From: Owenia fusiformis
Taxonomy: Eukaryota > Annelida > Polychaeta > Sabellida > Oweniidae
DNA: 64,000 nucleotides
Reading direction: 5' to 3'
Assembly (NCBI GenBank): GCA_903813345.2
Contig: CAIIXF020000012.1
Coordinates: 20,472,184 to 20,536,183 of the forward strand
In this document: positions 12,373 through 24,630 of the stretch, piece after piece
How the letters are laid out: the number at the start of each line of letters is the position of its first letter
Position numbering within the stretch: the first letter of the stretch is position 1
Translations under genes and position numbers: made by a program
The notes under the pieces: generated by a model
What the model saw: the letters and a program-made list of their open reading frames with translations, nothing else
What the model was told of the DNA's origin: nothing
Databases searched by the model: none

Positions 12373-15300
12373 TAAATTAAATGGAATACTATAACTGTGC
12401 AGCATTATATAATATTGTTGAAGTCAATAATATAACCATGGTGATCAGTTACCATGATTACCCTGACATTGGTAACCGTGGTGAAGGTCAACTGGCCAAA
12501 AGTCAGTTGGTTTTAACTGACAAAGTGTCTTCTATAAGGTAATATTTATTCTAAAGAAACTAACAAGAAACCAATGAGTCAAGTTATAAAGTAACAAGAT
12601 GACCTAGTATACTCTTGCATAAGGTTTTTCATCGATCACATGTCATCAATCATAGTTGTCAATAAATTGCTTGAGCATTGTCAGCTACCATAGTCTCAGT
12701 TACCATGGTAACATGATCACCTATTTCTTACATCTCATCTGTTTCACCATCATGAAGAACGACTTTCATCAGAAGCTTGCATTAGATCATCAGCGTATGT
12801 TTTCAATATGGCTTCATCCATTTCTCCATATGAATCATCCAGTATGATTCAATCTCTTTGTTCCAACAAACTAGACTGGCCCAAACCAGTTCTAACCAGT
12901 TCAGTCTGGTGGATTAGTACAGCATGTTATCTTATTATGCTATGTACAGTTCAATACAACCGCCTATTATATTCAATACAGAGCGCATGTGTTTAATATC
13001 AACAACAATGTCACTGAGTTCACATGGAGCAGTCATTTCCACATTAACCAATACATGCGGTCCTTGAGCCTAGCTAGCATAGCTAGTGTATAAACTGCAG
13101 CATAAATCTCTCCATTTAACTGTTCAAATGTGCCATGGCTGTTTAACACAAACAAGATATTAACCTGCCGATAGCTAGCCAGTCTAGTGATATCATTATG
13201 TATGGTAAATGTGAGTTCACTTGGAGTGGGTTGGTGAATGGGGATTTCCATCATGTGCACAGTGCATGATTGCTTGCTTTACAAGAATGGCTAAAACTGC
13301 AGCAATATCGTCTGCTAAACCTAAAGGGATAAGGGGAAGTTTCTGTATGACCTCTAAGATTTTGTTCTGCAGACATTCACTGATTGAAAGCTATATTGGT
13401 TCACTACTATCTTTGTATTCAGTGGTGTATTTTCAAGTTATTGGTTAACTCTACCTTTTTGTGCGATAGAAATATCGTCTGCTAGGGAGTCCTAGTTTAG
13501 CTATAGCATACAGTTAAAACATCAATATGAGGAAGGTTTAGTGAATGCCTATCAGATCTGCTTGCAATACACAAAGTTAATGTTTATCTCACTGATATTG
13601 GTTTGGCACTTCACTCTTAACATGTATAGCAGCAGTGTAACATTAGGTGAAGATCCATTGAACAAATGCCCAGAGTGGGTTTATCATTTAACTCTTGATT
13701 GTCAAGCCAGAAATAAATCAAAAATGAATGGAGCCATCGAAGCAAATATATATATTGTACTAAAGTTTTGCATTTGAAATCTGACTTGCAACCACTTAAA
13801 AAATAGTCATTTTTTATATCTCTTTGCAAGGAAATGTAAAGGAAAGAATTTTGAAGCCAGTTGAGAAAATCCTGGGGAGAATACTTCATGATTAATATTC
13901 TAAGGATTGAATGATCAGCTAGAAGCTTGTAACACTTTCCTTGTTTTAATAGGGTTCAAGTACATTTTACATCCTGAATAAAAGTTGACATAATAAAGAA
14001 GGACGTGAACCAGGATAAATTGGCCATAATTGTCATAGGTTAAGAGAAACAATGCTCTGCACATTGCTTCACATAAAAGGAATGAAAAATCAAATGTAAT
14101 TTCAGAAGGGTACTAATGATTCAATAATGGGACTCCACAAGTCTTTTTAGCTGTATCATCTGCTATGAAGTATACTTATCCATTAAACCATCCCTGACCC
14201 AAATGATAACATTGAAGGTAGACATTATGCGCAGTATAGACTTTGCCCTGTTTTTAGAAAGGTTTGTACTTCACAATATCATCAAGCTTAGAACTATTTG
14301 TATCTGATTGGTTGGTTATCATGTAGGAGTCGTCTGCTAAACCTAAAGGTATTATGGGTAAACTCATAATGATGTCGTCTGCTAAGGCATAGCCATACAG
14401 CCTGCATATAAATAATTGAACTCTTGTCCTTTCTGTTCAGGGGTGAAGCATTTGATCCTGCTGATATTGATTGGGCTCAACTAAAACCCAAGTCATATCA
14501 TGAAAGGCACAAACCAAATTGAAGTAACCATTGAAGTGTCTGATTAAATTGGCACTGAGATATATTCTACATTTACAACTTAAACATATGCTCTTTATAT
14601 TGTACTTCTTAAACATGAAACCGTTGTTGAGACTATTTAGTGGTAAACTTGGCCTAGCAGATATATAAAACGTGCAGTATATAAGGAAATATAAATACAA
14701 GGTCGGGCCTGTATTGTAAAAACCTCAGTTGTGTGACATGATAATAGTTCATTACTTCACTCATTGCTAAATATAGATAAGTTGATTGAAATAAATATTC
14801 CTTGTGTGGCAAAATGTTGTTAAGATAACTGAACAAAGAATTCAAACATGTCTGTGAGAAAGCTCAAAACCATATACAGGAATTTAACCAATTTGTTTCA
14901 AAAGAGAGTGTGTGAATGGAGGGGGGGGGGTGTACTGACAGAGGGGTTTGGAATAATACTACATCTATAGACTATAAATATACTCATAAAACAAATTTGT
15001 ATAAATTAGAAAAATGATCACCATAGGATCTACTAACCAAGCCAAAAAATAATAAAAAAACAACTAAACAATGAAAAACAAAAATTAAAGCACTGAAAGC
15101 ATATTCTTTAAAACATCACTACATTAATTAAGTGACAAAATTGATTCAGATTTCCTCTTTGTTCAATGACTGGCCTTATGAATATCTATTTTTGCTTCTT
15201 GGCAAGTGATCAATGAAAACCCAGGTGCAGTAATATCCTGTTCAATACCATCTGCCTTGTCATGTATGGTTTGCAACTATAGGGAACAAACATGTATCAG

Positions 15301-15716
15301 ACTGTGGTTACAAATTCCCTCTAATTCCAACATGGATTGGTGCATTGCTATAGTAGAATCAGTATGTGTATCATCTCTAAATGCAATGATAAATAAAATT
15401 TGTGTAATATGTGTACTATATGTTTTTTCCATTCTTAATCATGCATTCTATCATATTTTTTTCTGTTTCCAATTTATCTTGTTTAGACTCACATCCCATC
15501 TTAGATTACCAAAATATGAAGTTGAAAATCAAACAAGTATGGTCACATACTCCAATATTTCACGTCTTTATCACAGTACTTCATAAAATCAGGTGATTCT
15601 TTCAAGATATCTGACAAAGTTTTGGTCATTCTCTGACATTACAGAAGGTGGTAAAGATGGGACACTTGATATATGATGTCATTGTTACCATGGGAACATC
15701 ACTAGATATTGTTTAA
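12373..15716. other. Intergenic DNA with weak coding-like traces on the minus strand
   Basis: No complete gene is recognised. At 13207-13372 and 14325-14400 the minus strand encodes short peptides sharing IPLGLADD (separate entry and finding). A run of G sits at about 14922-14931. The rest holds nothing I can name. Confidence 0.45.
13207..13372 (-). other. Possible exon or gene remnant encoding an IPLGLADD peptide
   Basis: Reading the minus strand from an AG at about 13373, an open stretch of about 50 codons contains LPLIPLGLADDIAAVL followed by a hydrophobic helix-like run, and stops at TGA. A second copy of the core (SLPIIPLGLADD) lies at 14330-14360, with further LADDI copies at 14371-14386 and about 13470. 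A shifted frame continues open from 13260 to 13033. No family is recognised. Either a decayed gene with internal repeats or a short DNA repeat that happens to be open. Confidence 0.2.
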
Positions 15717-15808
15717 AGGCAGAATCAGATCTATAGGGGGCAATATTGTACAGTTGATCTACTTAAGCACCAAAGTAATCATAGTAATTGCTAGATCTGA
15801 TTCTGCCT
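15717..15808. mobile_element. 92-bp MITE flanked by TTAA
   Basis: The ends AGGCAGAATCAGATCTA and TAGATCTGATTCTGCCT are perfect inverted repeats and are flanked on both sides by TTAA (15713-15716 and 15809-15812). A TTAA target duplication is typical of piggyBac- or Kolobok-like transposition. Related copies sit at 42869-43239 and 62267-62613. Confidence 0.8.
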
Positions 15809-17979
15809 TTAATTCAGAGTTATCATGCAGTTTATATAGATTAAATAGACCAAGTTAAATTGTCTTTAGTATATTATTTTTATTTTGCTCTGAAAGATTA
15901 ATGCTTCAATAAAATTCTACCAAAATAAGGACATCGATACAAGAAAACAGCAACTATCAATCCAACCCAACAATATATATTTTATTAAATACCTTGTCAT
16001 TTTATGGACATCACATAATAGGAATAACCAGGAAATGGTAGAGTAGTTTTGTCTCATTTTGGAAAGTTTATACCCATGATGATATATGACACCATAATTA
16101 TATTAAAGTCTTACATTTTCAAAAAAGGTGGCAAATAGAGAAGTAATATATTGGAAATCATTCTTGAGCAGAGGTACTACGTATATGACATTATTAGCCT
16201 AAGAATTTGAATCAAATCTATATACTGCTCAGATGGGATGTCACATTGACCCAGCAGTATCTTGTCTGTTAAAAAATACAAACATTATGTTACAAACTCC
16301 CTTAAAGCAATGGCAAAGTGTCCTCATACACAGCAACTAACCTGTTCTTTCTTATAGATAGGGGCAACACCCATAGCAGCAGCTTGACAGTAGATTCCAA
16401 AACATCTTTAATTGCCTCAATAAATACCTCAATGAGTTATAATTAAATGTAAGGTCTAAAACTGTTTTCTATTTAAAATTAAACAACAACATATCAAATA
16501 AACAACAGCACTGAATGCTGATGGGGCAAAAATCAACCTAATTATCACCCTAATTTCCCAAATCAGGCTCTTTTTATATATACATGCACTCATCACCCAA
16601 AAATTGCTGTAAATTTTTTCACATTGACTGCTCTTTCAATTAATTTTGAGTCACCCCCAATCTGACACCACAATCATTTCTGATATAAATTGCCATGCCA
16701 TGGTAAACCATAGTGTAATACAGATTCCAAGAGCAATTCACCTATGAGACAAAAATGAAAACATTGACACTGCAGATCAAACTCTATCAAATAAGAACAG
16801 CAATGTAAACATAGACTGAACATAACAGGAAACACAATCTACTTGAAAACAAGAAACAATGTCATTATTTGTCCTTGTTGTATTTCCTTGTTGAACTACA
16901 TGGTATTTGTCACACTCATAACTGTGTAATCAACATTACTTGGTTCTATAATATGATAGCAATGTTCTCTGAAAGAACTATGGCAAGTTGCACTGATAGA
17001 CATAATTTCCCAAGGGGATTCAGTGAGGTAACATTGATCAGTCTCAGTGAAGTATTTGATGAGGCATAAATCAAAGAGGGCTGCCAAAATGTTTTGTCTT
17101 TCTCTCCTAATTATTTCTAAAACAAAATTTGACATAATAACTTCCTTTATCCCCATTCTGATATGTAATCTAATGCCTTTTTGTCCTTTTATGACAAAGC
17201 AAATCCTTTTCAACTCTCTTTCACATTCTACTTGATTCATGAAATGCCAGGAGTCACCATGGTGGTGTTTCATTGCAAGATATGGGAATGCCTCTCTATG
17301 AATTCTTGTGTAACTTCAAACACTCTTTGACTATACATGCTCCAAAAAAAGCTCCTAGTCTCTTTGAGTTAGACAACCCATTTATTAGCCTTAACTATTC
17401 AGAATATGGCCAATTAAAGAATCAAAAGAGAAGCTCCAACAGTCTTTGAGTTAAAGACAATCCATTCATCTTACCTTACCTATTCAGAATGTGGTCTATT
17501 AAAGAATCAAAACAACATTCATTATATATATTTTGTTTTAATTAGTATCTGGCATTTCCTTTCATATTATATACTTTTTCTCTTATTCAGAGCCTAATAT
17601 ACATGTAGCCCTAAGGGTAAAGTTTTTGCAACCCTCCCTATCTCTTTTCTCCCAATTACAACATTGGAGAAACAGAAGATGTTGACCAAGAAGATGATTC
17701 ATTACTTCACATGGTTCATGAAATGCTAAAAGAAGCCAATAATATCTTATTGCATTAGTTATATATCGTTCACTGCTTCACTGCCGCCATAGAATCAATC
17801 TGTTATCAATACCACACGCTACATGCTAAGTTTATTGATTCTACAATGTGTTCACTCCTTTGTTCCAGTTCTTTGTATCTTGTATTTTACCTAAATTGCT
17901 TACAACTAAATTACGTAGTAAGCAATAACTATGGTAAACTGTTCATAATATGCGTTATGTCTCACAAAAAATTGGATTC
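15809..17979. other. Intergenic DNA, nothing recognised
   Basis: AT-rich sequence. One 125-codon minus-strand frame (16896-17273) is the longest, but it has no recognisable motif and no flanking splice signals that support it. A tandem direct repeat of about 100 bp with TCTTTGAGTTA occurs at about 17340-17520. Confidence 0.45.
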
Positions 17980-18960
17980 TACAAGGTGTCCAAAAAAACA
18001 GGACTGTTAGAAAGTTGAATAATTGAATTGAATAATTCGGCCAATTTTGCATATCTTTAGGATAAGTTAGCTCATTCATTGTGAATTTTGTTCTGGAAGT
18101 TTGATGATAATCTGTCAATTGTGTCAAAAACTATAGTACTTTACAAAACAAGCTCAAAGTGGGCACTTCTCTCTTTGCACAAACTAATACTGTGAACTGA
18201 GTTGTTAATGACCCTAACTTATACACATCAATGTGGATGGTACATATTGGGGTAGTTATTGCCCCCTTAAGATTGTTAGGGGCCTGTCAGTATACACATT
18301 GGCAAATTCCCAAAGATAAAAATCTGGGGGATTTAGATCTGGCGAATGAGCTTCCCATATGGTTTGCGTTCTTCGACTGATGAGCTGACCACCAAAGCAT
18401 AGCCTAAACCATTTGCATATCATTTGCAGTGTTAGGTTTGTATTGGCTTGTTGAGTTGCTTATCTCCTTAGATGTCCCTTCTGGTGCTTAGTGACCTCCA
18501 AAACTTAGCGAGAACTTACTGGTCCTTGTTCATGGTGAAAGCACGTCCCCAGTCACCTTCGAACCAAATAGGACTGATGATTCCATGTTTCCTCATTGCC
18601 ACCCAGGCAGTGCATTGTTCAGAATGTAATGGAAGCTGTAACATTTCATCAGGAGGATGTAAGCCCCAGTTTCAATTGTTCTTGGAATAAACTTGTCCAT
18701 TCAGAAAGATATGTGTGGAAGAAGATCATCAACAACTTTGTTCGCCGGATTGAATTGTGCATAGAGAGGATTAAGGTGCACATTTGGGGCATGTTTTGTA
18801 AGGAACTAGATTTTGACTCTACTGGCAGATTATTATCAAACTTTTATGACAAAATACACATTGAATGAACTAAATAATTCTGAAATTTCAAGGCAAAATA
18901 TGCAAAAATTGACCGAGTTATTCAACTTTCTTACAGTCCTGTTTTTTTGGACACCCTGTA
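17980..18960 (-). mobile_element. Rearranged mariner-like element with inverted 3' ends
   Basis: Bounded by inverted repeats AGGTGTCCAAAAAAACAGGA (left) and TCCTGTTTTTTTGGACACCC (right) with TA at both outer edges, as expected of Tc1/mariner insertion. The homology between the two ends runs inward for about 170 bp and includes transposase C-terminal and 3'-flank sequence in both orientations. The middle encodes a decayed transposase on the minus strand only. The 5' half of the original element is missing and its place is taken by an inverted copy of the 3' end. Confidence 0.8.
18180..18625 (-). pseudogene. Decayed mariner-like transposase fragment
   Basis: On the minus strand 18620-18520 reads CTAWVAMRKHGIISPIWFE, typical of the segment around the first-to-second catalytic region in mariner-like transposases. 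Further downstream, 18405-18270 reads QLISRRTQTIW, then SPDLNPPDFYLWEF, the hallmark block carrying the second catalytic Asp. The two blocks are separated by stop codons and a frameshift. An FVRRIELCIE-type C-terminal block is found instead on the plus strand at about 18736-18770, in the inverted end. The N-terminal DNA-binding part is absent. Not functional. Confidence 0.75.
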
Positions 18961-20387
18961 ATTGTTACTGCTGAAAAATAATGAGAACACAACATTCAAT
19001 ATTTTAGAAAATTCTGTTTTTTCTGTTGTTGCAGTCTGGTTTTATGTTACCCTTTGATCATGACTAAACTGCTTAAACCATGCTGCTGTGGGGCAATTTG
19101 ACTGATATTTCACCCAAACTATCAACAATTTTCAAAAGGTGGTGACAATAGTAGCCCTTTGAAATAAGGTTATTGCTATATTTCAATTGGTTAAAAATAA
19201 ATAGAGATGTAGTATAAATAGTACAGCATCACATAGAAAAATGTAAACACTGTCTTTTTTAATTTTTTTTTTAATTAAGTGATTTCATTATTCTTTCAAC
19301 AGTTATTGGATTCATAATACATAGTGCCTATCCTTTGCATTCGTTTGACTTCACTTCTTAAAAGAGAGCTTGTCTTCACTCTTTCAAACTAAAATAAACC
19401 TGTGAACTCACCGCGCCAATCAGTGTTCGTCGGCCAAATTTGACAGACGCTCTATTTATGGCCATTCCTTCTGACATCATCGTTGAGCCCGGAATTGACC
19501 AATGACATGCGCATATTTAATTTAATTAGAAAGCATTTGGCGTATAGCTCGCTGATTGGTGGAAGAAAGGTCAGCGCGTATGTCAAAAGTGATTAATACC
19601 CAAACTGTCACCGGTACCCGTCGTGGGGGCGGGACTACTAAACTCTCTACTAGGCAGAGTGAAGTTTAACTAGACTCTGCACGCAGGGTACAGAGTGCCA
19701 CAAAACTTCTATAAATATGTATAACTTTAACAGACAAGACCCTCCTCAGTGATCAGTTATTTTTTCTCCTATGCTTCATGAAGGGAATTTTGCAGACCAT
19801 TACCAGTACTAGATGACTGAAGGAGATAATAATACTGATAGGGAGAGTCAGAAGTGTAGTCATTTATGATCCTTGCAACATAAGTCTCCTCAATGCTTCA
19901 TTTAGAGACAACCTCAGTTCTCTCTTTAGCATTACAAATTGGAACATTGATAATGACTGAGATGTAAATCTTACACACCATTTCTATAGCAAGCACTATT
20001 ATCACTTTGTCTGAAAAAGAATTTTAATTGAATATGAGAGTAAGTTTGCTCAGAAGAGAGTCGAAGCTGTAGCATCCTTTTCAATCAGACAACACAAAAG
20101 TAAAGCTTCTAAAAAATGATCAAAATATCAGAAAGAGGCCTCTCTAGTGATTTCTTCACTCATGCTACATTTGAGCCAGTCGTTGCTTCCTTGCTTGCGA
20201 TGATCTCCCCAGGATTTTGTCAACAGGGGGCTAAATCCTATCTTACCATTATAACATTATGTTTGAAAATTGTTGAAAGATGAACAGGCAAGTGAAAGAT
20301 TCCATCTACTCACCATGTGAGCCACAAATATGTGATATACTTTTCCTGAAGAAATACTGATCAGAACTACATCAATTGTTATAAACA
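18961..20387. other. Intergenic DNA containing promoter-like repeat copy B
   Basis: Apart from the dispersed repeat at 19403-19692 nothing is recognised. The sequence is AT-rich with short frames only. Confidence 0.5.
19403..19692 (+). repeat. Promoter-like dispersed repeat, copy B
   Basis: Homologous to 3739-4002 and better preserved. It contains two CCAAT boxes in forward orientation (GCGCCAATCAG and TTGACCAATGA), one inverted (GCTGATTGGTGG), a GGGGGCGGGAC GC-box, and a terminal block with GCAGAGT and ACTCTGC able to form a 7-bp stem. It begins TG and ends CA, which fits an LTR but is weak evidence. No open reading frame follows. Confidence 0.45.
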
Positions 20388-20399
20388 CAGCGAAAAATG

Positions 20400-20640
20400 G
20401 TATAGTATCCGATAGTTTCCGTAGGTATCTCAAATCCCGTATATTTGTAGTATCCTGGAATATCCTAAAATATACCGATACTTCAAATATTCGGAAATAT
20501 CCTTGAAAGAATATTTGTGGATACTTTAAATATCAAGCTTTCAACATATCCGAATTAAGGATATTCCAGGATACTTGACTAGACCCTTGTAGCCCACGTA
20601 TCCAGAAATATTTTTGAGTATCCGTATCATTAAAACATAT
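20400..20640. repeat. Left subterminal field of TATCC/GGATA motifs
   Basis: Over a dozen copies of TATCC, GATAC and AATATCC in both orientations within 240 bp, spaced irregularly by 8-20 bp. Dense short motifs next to the ends are how several DNA transposons present transposase-binding sites. The mirror field lies at 27745-28090. Confidence 0.55.
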
Positions 20641-21771
20641 GAACAACGTTTTTGCTATAAATCAAACAACAAAGGCCTACATGACCTGAAGCAAATACTT
20701 GTAAGTTACGTATCATAACTAAATTAATGCAATCCTTATGAAATAAGTTTACGTTGTTCGTATAAAAAATAATCAAATTTAATTAAAATGAGTCGGGGGG
20801 GGGGGGGGCGGAGGGGGAGTAAATGTCTATAAAGTGAAAATCCTTTACACGAATTCTTGTATTTGAGAAATGAACTCAGTAACTTAGTAAGAAACTGGAT
20901 GTCTAGGCCTACACCTCTAAGAATGAAAAATGGGGAAATTTTGAATCAATCGGACTTTTAAGTATCATCTCTTGTCTTATATACATATAGTCCCCACTCC
21001 GTCCCCCCCCCCCCCCTTTCCGTCCCACTTTCACGATCACCGGGCGTGAAAAAGAAGTTTGCTTCAAGGCCTCGGAGACGGTATTCTATCCGTATTTGTA
21101 CTTTCCCGGGTTTTCTCATCGTTATATTGCACTGGAAGGAATGACTGAAATCTCAGAAAGAGGCTGACTTCCGATCGTTAAATTTTTCAAAAAGAAGAAG
21201 GGAAAACGTAATATAAATCGTCTAAAATCTATCGTTTTATTTGTGCATCTCAATATATAATATTGACGCTGAAGATCCTTATTTATCGAAGATTTTGTTG
21301 ATTTGGACGATAACGACAATTACAATGGTAAACTTCACTTTCAACTGAGACAGAGACCCAATGCATTGATCATTCTCGAATAATGGGGAAATTTCATACA
21401 CCATCTCCTACATCATTGCGATATGGACTTTCCTGGGACTCGATGAGGAGCGGGATGGGGAGATATATGTTAGAGATTCACCACATCATAAGCTCTACCA
21501 AACCTATGCCACCGCCATACATTTACAAGGGATGAAGCGTAGAAAAGAGTGTGTCTGTGGGCCAATGCTTTGAAGGTATATAATTTTCATGCATTCATTT
21601 AGTCACATCTTATTTTTCCACGATGAATTCTTCCTTTGTGCATCTATGTGTGGTTCGCTATGTCGCATCTCTGTGCCCAAGTGAAAAAATGTGTTCGGGA
21701 GCGACGAAATGGTGGTTCAGTTCCTGAGCAAAGGTTTCACATTCTCAATATGAGAATCGTGATTCGCATGC

Positions 21772-21880
21772 CAGGCCCCTGGCCAAAATTTCTTTCAAAA
21801 TCATGCAGTTTTTCACCATTTTGAGCACTTCTGAGGTGATTTTAGCCAAATTTGGGCCAAAATTGTCAAAGGTGGAGATT
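21772..21880. mobile_element. Partial copy of the CAGGCCCGTAGCC hAT-like MITE
   Basis: Matches the interior of the complete copy at 37901-38105: CAAAATCATGCAGTTTTTCA, CCATTTTGAGCA and GGGCCAAAATTGTCAAA occur in the same order. The outer inverted repeats are lost or too diverged to see; only CCAGGCCCCTGGCC remains on the left. Confidence 0.6.
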
Positions 21881-22779
21881 TTGTTTCTATTTGATGACTT
21901 TCAAACATATATCACGTTGCCTCATTTTGACTATTGACATTATATTAGACTATCTATTTTGTCTTAATATATTCAGGCTATGGCAACCTAAGTTAAGATA
22001 TGGTAATTCAAACTATTTGTTAACATAGGAAGTACTCTTCAAAATGGCCAATGGAGTAAATTAATTTGCACATTTGTTACTTAAACTATCTTTATTTCCA
22101 CTTGACAATATGCTACGTTACTTTGTGTTGCTTGGTGTCACAAATTCATCCATTTATTGTGATTCCATGAATTTCCAAGCTTTGAAAATGTGTGACATTA
22201 TACATATTCCATTTCAATGTTGTTACAGGATGACACTTCATCTGAAGAAATGGACTGAACAAGGACACCTAATTAGCTTCATACACAAATCACTGGGTAC
22301 TGATGACTGAGGGCGGAAGTAAAGATGCAGCTGAAGTCCAAGTAAGGGATTATGGGTAGGCCTGTACAGCCCTTGCATTAGGTTAGAAAATTTGTGAGTC
22401 CCAAGGATGCAATTTTTTTTAAAAAGTGTGTCCTTTGAAAAAAAAGTGTGTCCCCTATTTCTAGCCTGTTTTGAGGTATAACTTTATTTTAAAAGCATTT
22501 TTTACCAAAACACCTTTCAGTTTTTGATTTCTTGCCACGAATTTAAAACGGAAGTAAACGTTAAGTACGACTGAATAAATGCATGTTCGTTCATTCGACA
22601 ATGAATACATTTTATTTCATGAATAACCTAATATTTGTTTCTGAATAGGAAAAACTGTGGCGTGTCATGGTTTCAAATCTAAAACCAGAACAACTGCAAC
22701 GCCAAAGCGTAGCGAATCCCATCGAACAGAAATGGCTGGCATTTTTACAAACGAAGCGCAAATATCATAAAACAACACA

Positions 22780-23680
22780 CCAGAAAGGCCACCATTTTCA
22801 AAATGGTTGCTCACTAGCCAAGTTGTCATCAGAAGAAATAATATGCTTTTAAGAAGCCACCGCTAAAATTTTTGAAAAATCACACACATACTTGTAAAAT
22901 AACACACATAAAAATGGTGGCCATTTTTCAAAATGGCCGACTACTCCCCAAAGTTTTATTAGACAATGTGCCATGCTTAAAGTATTCACATATCAAATAT
23001 GAACAAAATCGCTCCACTACTTTTCGAGTTATAGTAAAATACGTTAAAATCGCGGCCATTTTTCAAAATGGCCACCTTCTACCAAAAGCGACATTAGAAA
23101 TAGACAGTGTGCCATGCTTATAGTATTCACATACCAAATATGAACAAAATTGCTCCACTACTTTTCGAGTTATAGTAAAATACATTAAAATGGCGGCCAT
23201 TTTTCAAATTTTTTTTCAAAATGACCGCCTTCTACCAAAAGTGTCATAGGACAATGTGCCATGCTTGTAGTATTCACATACCAAATATGAACAAAATCGC
23301 TCCACTACTTTTCGAGTTATAGTAAAATGCGTTAAAATGGCGGCCATTTTTCAAAATGGCCGCCTTCTACCATAAGTGTCTTTAGACAGTGTGCAATGCT
23401 TATAGTATTCACATACCAAATATGAACAAAATCGCTCCACTATTTTTTGAGTTACAGCCAAAATCGTAAAATGACGAGTAAAGGCCGCCATTTTTCAAAA
23501 TGGCTGCCATGTGCTACTTTAATATATATATTTTATAGCATTATTAATGTCCTTTATAATTTTTTTACATTTAAAACATATTGCTATTACAGTTTTACAT
23601 ATTGCACCTAAATTACTGTAAAATCGTCACTAAAATGGCCGCCATTTTGAAATGAGCGGCCATTTTGAAAATCAGCTTTC
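22780..23680 (+). repeat. Tandem array of ~135-bp units with GGCCATTTTTCAAAATGGCC palindromes
   Basis: About six units. Each has an 18-20 bp near-perfect palindrome built on AATGGCGGCCATTTTTCAAA, then GCCTTCTACCA, AGACA.TGTGCCATGCTT, GTATTCACATACCAAATATG and TTTTCGAGTTATAGTAAAAT. The same palindrome (less regular) is the core of the arrays at 10.7-12.3 kb and 49.5-50.1 kb. Confidence 0.85.
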
Positions 23681-23759
23681 GAGCAGAACTTCTGCCCCCA
23701 TAGGGTATATGTGTACAAAATATGAACAAAATCGGTCCAACGGTATTCGAGTTATTGCC

Positions 23760-23845
23760 CGGACTGACGGACGTACGAACGTACGGACGGACGGACGGAC
23801 GGAGGCGTTCCCTATATCCCTCCGAACTTCGTTCGATGGGATAAA
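23760..23845 (+). repeat. GGAC microsatellite and terminal hairpin
   Basis: GGACTGACGGACGTACGAAC leads into about six GGAC/ACGG units, then GGCGTTCCCTA and a hairpin TATCCCTCCGAAC, loop TTC, GTTCGATGGGATA (23815-23843) with only a 2-bp interior mismatch. The block is shared with 12313-12373. Read as protein, the microsatellite gives RTDGRTDG runs that are often annotated as spurious proteins. Confidence 0.75.
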
Positions 23846-24630
23846 TAAACAAAGTCGAAAAATTCGAGAGAATCATGATTATTTGTAAATATTCAACATG
23901 TTGAGCCTTATTTACGTTTCAAATAAAGGTGAGAGATCATAATTATTTGTTTTTGTTAGGTATCGTTGTAAACACATTGTAGTATTGACCTAAAAAAAAT
24001 TTGAGTCCAAAAAACGGAAATATTTTCAATTTTTGCGTCCTCCAAATTATTTTTGAGTCCTTAACATGTACGGGACGCCGTTAATGCAAGCCCTGCCTGT
24101 ATTATCTATCATTACCCCTAGAGTTCGTAATGGGGGTGTATATGTAGTTCGAGTAAACATAATTTACTAAGGATTATGATCAAATTATGCATCACTACAC
24201 TCCCAATAAGTCAAGATGTCATTCAGAAATAGTAATTTTTCAGTTAAACCAGGATATTGAGACATATAGCCACCATCCACTAGGGGTGGAGGTGTTTCCA
24301 AAACTAGTAGCATGCAAAAGTTACCATGAGTACAGTATTAAGTATGTATTTATGAGTTTGACTATATAACAGAATAAAAACATGTGTACATTTTTATTTT
24401 CTTGGTATACAATAAAAAAAGAATGTACAATAAAGTCTTTCTATTTCAGGACACAATACCCACTACCCATTACCTAGGCGGAAAAAGACAATTTGCAGAG
24501 AGAGAGAGTGCAGCTCATGTACATTGTAGAACAGAACAAAGTTTATATGTGAACAATATTTGTGAGGAGAGAATGTGGATAAGATGTTGATTTCACATTC
24601 GTGAAGACATTCAGTCGTTCATGGATAATA

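Larger units (their letters stand above)
22367..24095. mobile_element. hAT-like nonautonomous element with 6-bp target duplication
   Basis: The left end CAGCCCTTGCATTA and the right end TAATGCAAGCCCTG are inverted repeats. CCTGTA directly precedes the left end (22361-22366) and directly follows the right end (24096-24101), a perfect 6-bp target-site duplication. The CAG...CTG termini fit hAT. Six base pairs is shorter than the usual 8 for that superfamily but is known for some subgroups. The interior carries a tandem array (22780-23680), a GGAC microsatellite and a hairpin tail, and no transposase frame is seen. Confidence 0.7.

Noticed and set aside
15206-15586. 126-codon plus-strand frame
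   Set aside because: Contains hydrophobic AT-rich stretches only and no family resemblance.
16896-17273. 125-codon minus-strand frame
   Set aside because: No motif, AT-background composition, no splice or promoter context; such lengths are expected by chance in 64 kb.
3739-19692. A 16-kb LTR retrotransposon bounded by the two promoter-like repeats
   Set aside because: No gag, protease, reverse transcriptase or integrase motifs occur between the copies, and no primer binding site or target duplication is seen.
22235-22263. Acidic mini-exon DDTSSEEMD after TTGTTACAG
   Set aside because: Nine codons only, with no upstream exon found; acceptor-like sequences are frequent in AT-rich DNA.
24449-24590. 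Exon-like stretch after a TTTCTATTTCAG acceptor within the composite element
   Set aside because: Open in two frames, neither recognisable; the Cys/His spacing in one frame was too loose to call a zinc-binding transposase end.
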